Below are positions 56,056 to 64,000 of a stretch of 64,000 nucleotides of DNA, in pieces. A model generated the notes under the pieces. It ran no database searches and was not told the DNA's origin. It saw only the letters and a program-made list of their open reading frames with translations. Location of the stretch: NCBI GenBank assembly GCA_011503125.2, contig WWBZ02000016.1, positions 930,001 through 994,000 on the forward strand, written 5' to 3'. Within the stretch, counting starts at the first letter, position 1; every line of letters begins with the position of its first letter. The position numbers and the translations under genes are program-made. Origin of the DNA: Botryosphaeria dothidea (taxonomy: Eukaryota > Ascomycota > Dothideomycetes > Botryosphaeriales > Botryosphaeriaceae).

Positions 56056-59000
56056 GATAATATAGGTCGAATATAACTACGCTAAAAAATCGACTCTAAG
56101 CTACGGCGCCGGGAGAGGACTCTAGAGACTCTTCTAGGCCTAGCGAGACTTAAAATACTACTTAGAGTAGCTATAGCTACGTTATAGTTAATATAGAAGC
56201 CGTAAGAAGGAGCGAATAGCCCCCTCTAGTAACTACCTCTATCTAACTATAGCGCACCCCTAATAAACCGTAGAATACCTAGTATAGCGTAGAATACGTT
56301 AAAAGAGCCTTAAAAATAGTAGATATTCTTCTCTAAGCTCTATAAGTATCCGCTAGCCTCTCTTTAGTCCTCTCTAGTTAGATAAAAAATTTTCTCGATA
56401 TTACTAAGATAATCTTCTAGAATTATATTACTATCTACTAGAAGGCGACTACTAAGAAGCTAGGCCTTAAAAATATTCTTAAGAAGATCTAGTAGATCTA
56501 GAAGATAGTTAGCTAACTTTAGACTACTTCTACGCCCGTAGTACCTAGCTAGGCTAATATTATAGCCCGAGTAGCTCTAAAGCTCTCTACTTCCCTAACT
56601 ACTACTAAGCTTACTCTATACTTTCCGGATAAGACTAATAGATAGAAGGTTACTAACCTTACTAACGAGGCTATTATTAAGAAGATCTAGATAGAAAAAA
56701 GCCTAGCTTATAAAAGAGTACTAGCGGCTAAGAAGCTCCCTAGTAGAGACGTTAAGCTCTTTATATCTAATACTTAGACTAGAGTAGCCCTCCTCTAAGA
56801 TTAGAAATAGACTATAGAACTAGGTAGAGAAGTCCGTTCTAACTAGTAGCTCTACTTAGTACTAGTCTATAACGTCCCTCTTAAAGATATTAATACTAAA
56901 AACCTCTAGGCCGCCTAAATCCTTTAGGATTAGAATCTATTCTTATATCTAGAACTATATATTAGTAAGCTAGCCTAGCTAAAAAGGAAGCTCCTAGAGG
57001 AGAAGACGTACTTAGCTATTATTCTTAGTACTATAAACTCCGAGGTAGCTAACTAGATTATTACTAAAGGACTTATTAGTAACTATACTCTCTATATAGT
57101 AGAGTACTATAGTATAATCTTTATAGTAACCTAGTACTTTAAGTACTAGAATTATAGCTATATCTCTATCTACTATAGAAGGGAGAATAGATACGGCTAG
57201 TACGCCGAGATATATAATATCTACGAGTGCCCTAAAGAGAAGACGTAATATATAAACTATAACTAAGAGTATACGGCCTAGAGTAACTTCTACCTAACGC
57301 GTAGAGCCCGTTAGGCTAAGGCTACTAAGGCCCGCCTAGCGGTACTAGAGAGATATAGAGAAGATACTCCTACGGCTAAGATATAGCCCTAAACTAACTA
57401 GTTAACGGTTAGGCTAAGAAAGAGGTCTAGAGAAGAGAAGCCGACTAAGAGAGGGCTAAATAGGCTAAGGGACCTAAGCCGCCCCCCGCCTTCTAACTAG
57501 ATACGGTTTACCGGACTTAATAGCTTCTAGTATATCTTGGGGGAGAAGCTCGCGGGAACCCCCTCCGCCTCGTAGCCTATACTACCGACTCTCTTATAGC
57601 CTAACTTAGAGATAGAAAGAAGTTAATATTAGATATAGGCGCTTTCTCTATCGTATAGTATAACGTCTATAAGAGTAAGAATAGGGTAATACTCCCGCTC
57701 TTTAAGAAGGTAGACCTAAAAATCTACTATATTCTAGCTATCTAGGAACCCTAGAGGAACTCGAGAGTAAAGATAATAGTAAGATACTCTATCTACTATA
57801 TAGTTTTCTCTTAGAAGAGAACGGTAAGAACCTACTTCTTTATAAGTAAGACTATTACCCCCGACTCCTAGTAAGTAATAGTCTACTTACTAGATCTTAT
57901 TATACTATCCCTTACTACTAAGATACGTATAATCTATATCTATAACTACTATAATTTCTTACTAGCCTCCTATACTAGTACGGCTCTAGAAACTCTATCT
58001 CTTCTTCTAGAAGCTCTTAGAAAACTAGGGGAGTATATTCTCCTAGGAGATTTTAACCTTTACTATCCTATCTAGGGAGGTATAACCGCCCTAAGATACT
58101 ATATCCTTATAGATAATCTTATCGAAATAGCTACTATAGCTAATCTTAACCTAGCCCTCCTAAGAGGTACTATTACGAGAAGAGAGAGTAGTAGCGAGAG
58201 CACTCTAGATCTTATCTTTACTATATAGTAGCTAGAGAAGAGAATTCTTAGTTACGGAGTTAGTTAGAAGCTTAAATCATCCTCTAACTACCTACCTATC
58301 CTTACTACACTCGATTTTTTCCTTACCTCCGCGGAACTACGCCCTCTAAGACTCTAGTAGAAAAAAGTAGACTAGAAGAGAACTAATAATATACTCTAAT
58401 TAAAGCTTAAACATCTTAAAGTAGCCCCTCTTAATACTAAAGTAGACCTAGATTACTTTACTATACTACTCTAGGAGGCTATCTAAAGAATAATCTAGAA
58501 GACTATTCTAGTAGCGAGACCCTCGCCCTAGGCCTCTATATAATAGATAAAGAAGTATTCGGACCTAGTATACTAGGCTAGAGTAGCTAGAAGGAAGTAG
58601 ATAGCTATAGAAAGGGAGGAGGACTAAGTAGTTTACTAAACTATTGCTAATAGTAAGAAGAGATAGATTAGAAGAGATAGAATAAAAGTATAGCGTAGAA
58701 TAGTAGCCGAGATAACCTTAGACTTTTCTATACTCTAGAAGCTCTTAAGATAGATAAGAATAAGGGTATTAGAGCCGCTAGCTCTACTCTAGTTCCTATC
58801 CCTTTAGGGAGTAGATAGATAACTACGTTACGATAACTAGTCTAAGGCGGAAATTCTTACTAACTAATTCTTTCCTCCTCTTAGAGCTACCGATCTCTTA
58901 GATCTAGATAGGTATATATACCTAGAGCTAGTAGAGATCCCCTAAGGCGTTACCGAAGAGTAGGTCCTCTATACTATTAAGAAGCTTCCCCTAGATAAGG

Positions 59001-61205
59001 TACTAGGCCTAGATAAGATTATTAATAGGTTTCTAAAGTAATACGCTAAGATACTAAGAGGACCTCTTACTAGGCTCTTCTAGGAATACCTCGTACTTAG
59101 ATACTATCCTAGGTAGTTTAAAAGCTCTATTACCGTAGTCCTAAGAAAACTATAGAGGGATAACTATACTAAAGCTAAGTTATTTAGACTAATTACTTTA
59201 CTTAATACGCTAGGAAAGCTACTTAAGAGAATTATAGTAGATCGGATCTTCTAGGCGACTAAAGCCTATAAACTACTTCCTAATATATAGATAGGAGCTA
59301 GGAGAAATAGGTTAGTAGTAGTAGCTCTCGACCTACTTACGGAATAGATCTATACTATCTAGGCGTAAGATCTAGGGCTAGTAGCCTTAGTTCTTAGCCT
59401 AGACATCTTAGGGGCATACGATTATATATTCTATAAGAGACTCCTCTATAATATAAGGATAGCGAGGCTCCCCGAATAGGTAAAAAGATTTACGTACTTC
59501 TTCTTATAGGACCGGACTACTTAGCTATCTTTTAGAAACTTTACTAGCCCGCTAATCTAGACCTTAACCGGGATTCTCTAGAAATCCTTCCTATTCCTAA
59601 TCCTCTACCTATTCTTTATCTCTAATCTACTTATATAGCTACGTAGAGGTAATACCTTCCCCCTTAGATTCGTCGACGATACTAATATCCTAGCCTTTAG
59701 TAGATCTATAGAATAAAACTATAGGATACTAGAGGGAGTATACTAAGTTTACGAGCACTAGGTAGCTATCTACGGGTTAGCGTTCTCGCTAGATAAGTAC
59801 TATCTTATCTACTTTATAAGAAAGCTGAGGAGATTTAATATAGTAGTAGATATTCGCATTCCTAGATTTACTAGATACCTAGAGCCCACGATAAAGATCC
59901 TAGGAATCTACGTAGATAATAAGCTTAGATAGGGACTCTATATTAGGAAAATAGAAGCCAAGGTAATTAAATAGTATATATCTCTCTCCCGACTCGTAGT
60001 ATCTACCTAGGGAGCCTTATTTACTAAAGCCCGCTATATCTATACGGCCGTAGTAAGACTAGCCCTTACTTATAGCTATAGAGTATAGTATACCCCGGAG
60101 GAGACCCTAAGATAGAGGAAAATAGCTATCTAGCCACTATAGAAGATCTAAAACTAGTGCCTACGTACTATCTTAGGAGCGTATAAGTTAACTAGTATAT
60201 AAACCTTAGAGTATAAAACGGGGATTCCCTTACTCTTATTATACTTAGATAAACTAGTACTAGCCTAAACTATTAGAGCTAGAGATAGCCTAGTTATAGT
60301 AGTAGTAGAGGAAACTTACTAGAGTATTAAATAGATAGCTAGGGCTACTCTAAGTACTAGAGGTGCCGCTAGCCTAGCTAGGAGATCCCTACTTAGGAAA
60401 AAGATAAACTCCCTCTTTTACTACTACCTCCCTACCTACTAGAGCCTTCTAGAGCGAATAAGACTACGTATAGTATATAGAAATAAGTAGAAGAAGAGAT
60501 AGATAAAGTTTACTAGCTAAGGAAGGTAAGGTAAGCTAGTAGCCTAAAGTATATAGTAGAACCTAAAAATTAGATAAATCTATAGCGAACTACCTAAGCT
60601 ATAGAGTATACTCGCTACTCTACTACGTATAGAGTATATTAGACTAGAGGACTTTCTCTCTAGGCGTAAGGTACTAGAGTATTTTAGTCCTACCTACCTA
60701 TACGGCTAGTATAAATAAACCCTAAAGTATATCCTCCTCTTCTACCCCGACTTCTAATAGAATAGAGTATAGATACTCTAAAAGGTAGGAACTACGGACT
60801 ACTATTCTCTCCTCTTAACGAAGAAGAAGATTAAAATAGCGATAGACTAGTTCTTACGCCTAGAGCTACTTAAGTAATTTAGCTTAGTAAGAGAATTAAT
60901 CTAGAAGGGTAACTAGGAAGAGGAACTAAAAGAATTACTAGGACTACTAGGACTACTAGGACCCGAATAATTACGAGAATAAGAACTAAAGAGATAGATC
61001 TAGTAGGTAAATATAGGGCTGCTATAGCAGCCGCTACCGGTAAGAAGAAAAAATAGAACTAATATAGAATAGTATATCTAGAGAGAGAGGAGGGGTTTTA
61101 CTAGGCGAAAAGGTTTTCCCCCTCGTATAAAATAATAATAGATAGCTAGCCCCGTATAGACCCGTAAGAGAGCTATATCGGGAAGAAATAAATTTATCTA
61201 TCTAT
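56056..61205 (+). mobile_element. LINE-I: full-length Tad-like LINE, RIP-degraded
   Basis: About 5.15 kb with a 15-bp TSD CTATATAGATAGCAA (56041-56055 and 61206-61220). 5' UTR, then ORF1 (~56,400-57,560), then ORF2 with an apurinic-type endonuclease (LLGDFN at ~58,041-58,058), reverse transcriptase (RFVDDTNILAFS at ~59,669) and a C-terminal RNase H/zinc region; the 3' end carries a TATC tail. Both ORFs are full of TAG/TAA, yet the catalytic DD of RT is kept. Replicates by target-primed reverse transcription. It is the only LINE here complete from end to end and serves as the reference for the other fragments. Confidence 0.9.
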
Positions 61206-61220
61206 CTATATAGATAGCAA

Positions 61221-62257
61221 AGTTAATAATAAGCCTCTTATTAATAATCTAATTAGCGGTTTCGGGGTTTATAGTACTAAGAATAATAGCCGAGTAAGTT
61301 TTCCCCTCTAGGAGCTTCCTCTTTAGCTAGACTAGCTTACTAATACGTAGTTCTAGATATAGGGAGAGGTTCTACTTCTAGATAGTTTAGATAGCTTAGA
61401 AATCTATAATATCGATTTCTTCTCGGGGAACCTTATATACTAGTACTAAGTATAGTTACTAGTTAGGCCTAACTTCTTTCTCTAGTCCTACGGTCTATTC
61501 CTAGTTCTAGAGAAGAGCTATTCGAGTTACTTTATCCGATATAAAGATTCTAATATCTCTACTAGGAAGCTTCTTAATAGCTAGTACTTTTTTATACGCC
61601 TAGCTTTTCCCTACTTAGATCTTTCTAATAATTACCTTATTTAAGAGCTTAGCTACTTCTTATCTATTTACTATTTTTAGAAGATAGAGGATAAGTTTAG
61701 TAGTAGCTAGGGGGGAGGAGAAGAGAGTAGAGGGCTTCGGGGCTACTTAGGCTATAATTTATATCTAGCTACGAGTATTAGGTATAGATATAGAGGTAGC
61801 CTAGATACGGTTAACTATCTTTTAAATCTATTAGACCTCTTTAAGAATATTCTTAAGGCCTAGCTCCTTAGTAGTTGCCTCCTAGTAGATAGTAATATAA
61901 TTCTAGAAGATTATCTTAGTAATATCGAGAAAATTTTTTACCTAGCTAGAGAGGACTAAAGAAAGGCTAGCGGATGTTTATAGGGCTTAGAGGAGAGTAT
62001 CTACTATTTTTAAGGCTCTTTTAATATATTCTACGCTATACTAGGTACTCTACGGTTTCTTAGGAGTATATTAGAGCTAGATAGAGGTAGTTACTAGGGA
62101 AGGCTATTCGCCTCTTCCTATATTCTCTATATTAACTACTACGCGGCTATAGTTATCTTAAGTACTATTTTAGAACTCGCGAAGCCTAGGAGAGTCCCTA
62201 GGGTCCTCTCCCGGCGCCGTAGCTTAGGGTCGATTTTTTAGTATAGTTATATTTTTT
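61221..62257 (-). mobile_element. LINE-J 5' fragment (minus), target of LINE-I
   Basis: Minus-strand LINE ORF1 and 5' end, ending at about 62257 after the same TATAACTA..AAAAAATCGA 5' text as the other copies. The TSD of LINE-I is LINE sequence from this copy. Confidence 0.8.
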
Positions 62258-62290
62258 CTAATAGATAATATAGATTAAAGAGATTAATAA

Positions 62291-62989
62291 TAGATTATAA
62301 ATACTCTCTTACGTATATATAAACTATACTTCTTAGATAGCTTTAACCTTCGTAGTTAACTTTAATAATAATTTAGTACTAATTATTAGTAATAAGGCCT
62401 TCGTACGCAGTACTTAGTCTTCAATCGTCTACTCGTTCCTTACGCACCTCTTCTTATACCTACTTAAGGAAAACTATTAGAAATTACGTTATAACGAGCG
62501 GGCCTCTATCTCTAAGGATCTAAATACTAAAGAGAGTAGAAACCTATCGAAGAGTTCTCTTTAAGTAGGTATAAGAAGAGGTACGTAAGAAACGAGTAGA
62601 CGACTAAAGACTAAGTACTGCGTACGAAGTATAATAGCTTGTATCCGGTGTACTCGCGGAAATGTAGTAGCATTACTATTTACGAGAAGACTAAGCTAAA
62701 GAGAAAAGGAAGAAAGGTTTAAGTAAGATAGCGCTGCTTATATATCTCTCTAGAGTTCCTTTTACTAGTAGCGAGTTGTAGGGTTTTCTTATTAAGCTTC
62801 GTTGAGCTTTAGGGTCCTCTTAACCTAAGGTCTCGCCGCAGGATCCATCTAAGGCACCCTTAGGGTTTAAACCGTAACACGAAGGCCTTATTACTAATAG
62901 AGTCTAAATTCTATTGCGAAGTTAACTACGAAGGTTAAAGCTATCTAGAGAGCGTAGTTTATATACGTAAGAGAGTTCTATATAATCTA
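62291..62989. mobile_element. Foldback element with long inverted arms
   Basis: Left arm 62291 to ~62475 and right arm ~62545 to 62989 are inverted repeats after removal of the solo LTR at 62630-62879: for example TAGCTTTAACCTTCGTAGTT at ~62337 recurs inverted at ~62926. About 70 bases form the loop. No transposase was seen. It may be a MITE-like terminal-inverted-repeat element or two decayed inverted copies. Confidence 0.65.
62630..62879 (-). mobile_element. Solo LTR of the gypsy-A family in the foldback element
   Basis: 250 bases with perfect TSD CGAAG (62625-62629, 62880-62884). Its end reads CCGTAACA, which preserves the CA terminus that the other copies have lost, so the true LTR ends are TGT...ACA. 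Confidence 0.93.
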
Positions 62990-62990
62990 G

Positions 62991-63179
62991 TGTTACCTAA
63001 TATAGCCCGGCTCTAGTAGGCGACGGTTGCCTTTTATTGCCCGGCTTCTAAGGGCGATATATAGGTCTTAGTAGAGTGGTCACGTGTAGAGTCACGTGAT
63101 TAATTCCTTTCTCCTGCGGGGCTTTCTCGAACGCCTTTCCTAACCTTCCTATACTCCCTAGGAAGGCTACTTCGTAATA
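62991..63179 (-). repeat. Chromovirus K 3' LTR
   Basis: A 189-base LTR with ends TGTTACC and CGTAATA on the plus strand. On its internal side the minus strand has a purine tract (AAAAGGGGGGATAG), so the element runs leftward and its body lies to the right, beyond the window. Contains two CACGTG-type E-box motifs (63,080-63,100). Confidence 0.75.
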
Positions 63180-63193
63180 CTATCCCCCCTTTT

Positions 63194-63232
63194 AGAATCT
63201 TCGGCCCGAAGATTCTTCCGTCTTATATATAT
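63194..63232 (+). promoter_or_regulatory. Palindrome plus TATA box before the antisense gene of K
   Basis: A perfect 23-base palindrome at 63194-63216 (half site AGAATCTTCGG, central C) followed by TTATATATAT (63223-63232), 46 bases upstream of the inferred start at 63278. It shares the TTCGGCCCGAA core with C although the outer arms differ. Confidence 0.62.
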
Positions 63233-63277
63233 CTTCTTATAGACCTCTAGGTTCTTTTCTTTATAAGTTTTTTCGCG

Positions 63278-63998
63278 ATAACTCTAAAGCGTGCCTATCC
63301 TAACGACGGCGAGATCGCTTCTCGTCCTACTAAGTAGCATCGTTCTACCTTATCTCGTAAGCGGTAGCTTCGGAATATTCTTCTTAACGGTGTCGAAATA
63401 ATTCCTTATACTTCCTACCTAGAGTATAGGTCCGAGTATATCGCGCTTCCCGATAACCCGTAGGTATACGCCGCTTATCTTAAGGCTCGTCGGAAGAAGT
63501 ACGATATTACGGAGGCTAGTAATTTAGGTCGTACGTTTCCTCTTAATCCTTTGTTGCCCTTTTCTTTATTAATCCTTTCTAGTAGATAGGCTTAATCGCG
63601 AGTATAACCGTATAGTAGCGGAAGAGGATGCCACTTTAGAGAAGCTAGTTCGTCTTCGTAAATAGCGTCGTTTTCTTTACGAGCGTCGTTCCCGTATAAT
63701 TCGTAAGGGTTTCGAGACGCTAGAGGAGCTTAAGAGGGCTAAGGCTTCCAGCTCGTCTAGGGGTCTTCCTAATCCTAAAAATTCTAAGGGTCCGTCCGCG
63801 TTAAAGCGGCCACGTTACGAGACGGTAGATCCTACTACGCCGCAGGTGGCTATATCTACCGAGTCTACCGGCGAACCTATAGCTAATACGAAGTCTCCGC
63901 GTTCTCCTAAGCTTATAAATTCTACTCGTTTATCTCCCTTCCTTAAGGGTTTCCCGCCGTTCTCGTTCGGAGACGACCTCGTTTCCGTAGAAGGTTAG
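63278..63998 (+). pseudogene. Antisense accessory gene of chromovirus K, two exons
   Basis: Exon 1 runs 63278-63530 and exon 2 63586-63998, with a 55-base intron (donor GTACGT, acceptor CTAGTAG) in phase 1 that restores one frame. Codon 63278 is ATA, probably a RIP-changed ATG. Stops at 63335, 63365, 63461 and 63663 are all TAG at plausible Gln/Trp sites; TAG 63996 may be the natural end or another RIP stop. The protein (~220 residues) has VEIIPYTSYLEYRSEY, then KARRKKYDITEA, then a basic helical stretch (RLNREYNRIVAEEDATLEKL; RRFLYERRSRIIRKGFETLE), then a Ser/Pro/Lys-rich tail with KRPRYETV. No known domain recognised; DNA or RNA binding is conceivable. Orientation is opposite to the element. 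Confidence 0.6.
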
Positions 63999-64000
63999 GA

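Larger units (their letters stand above)
62991..64000 (-). mobile_element. Chromovirus K, 3' end (continues past window)
   Basis: Only the 3' LTR and about 820 internal bases are visible. They hold the palindrome/TATA pair and the antisense accessory gene, as in C; pol is expected to the right. Classed with chromoviruses by analogy with C. Confidence 0.65.

Overview
The window is nuclear DNA of a filamentous ascomycete (Pezizomycotina), judged from short 5'-GT..AG-3' introns of about 50-100 bases, an F-box/ankyrin gene pair, a secreted family 78 glycosidase, Tad-type LINEs, Ty3/gypsy chromoviruses and above all the footprint of repeat-induced point mutation (RIP). From about 9 kb onward most repeated DNA has lost CpA and TpG, become rich in TpA, and carries in-frame TAG/TAA where Gln or Trp codons are expected. 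The species cannot be named from the sequence.

Bases 1-7932 are a normal gene-rich, GC-balanced island: two tandem, diverged F-box genes on the minus strand (the first cut by the window edge; intron in the same codon and phase), a divergently transcribed four-helix membrane protein, and a complete secreted alpha-L-rhamnosidase-like enzyme (4 exons). Bases 7933-8994 are a border with two related ~85-bp hairpin repeats.

From 8995 to the end I see no host gene. The rest is nested transposable elements, many resolved here to the base by target-site duplications (TSDs): a solo LTR; gypsy-1 (9667-15702, nearly intact, 5 nonsense codons in pol); gypsy-A (minus; LTRs 16372-16621 and 47752-48001) split by a short non-autonomous derivative A' (17613-19421, identical LTRs), by a 5'-truncated LINE (20681-22703) and by a LINE (LINE-E, 24076-46097) that itself holds chromovirus C, two 5807-bp chromovirus B copies in inverted orientation and an ORF1-only half-LINE (F). 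A further B copy (48040-54239, with a nested solo LTR), two LINEs meeting head to head (54240-61205), a LINE fragment, a foldback element and the 3' end of chromovirus K complete the window.

Main results of the hunt: (1) chromoviruses C and K carry, between the 3' LTR and the end of pol, an accessory gene on the opposite strand, preceded in both by a perfect palindrome with a common TTCGGCCCGAA core and a TATA box; the arms differ between elements but stay self-complementary, and in K a 55-base antisense intron restores the frame. (2) The DNA between the two B copies has been inverted by recombination, shown by split TSDs and by LINE continuity. (3) Three LTR families each have a primer-binding site complementary to their own LTR, as in self-priming Tf1/sushi elements. 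(4) There are ORF1-only LINE and LTR-derivative parasites.
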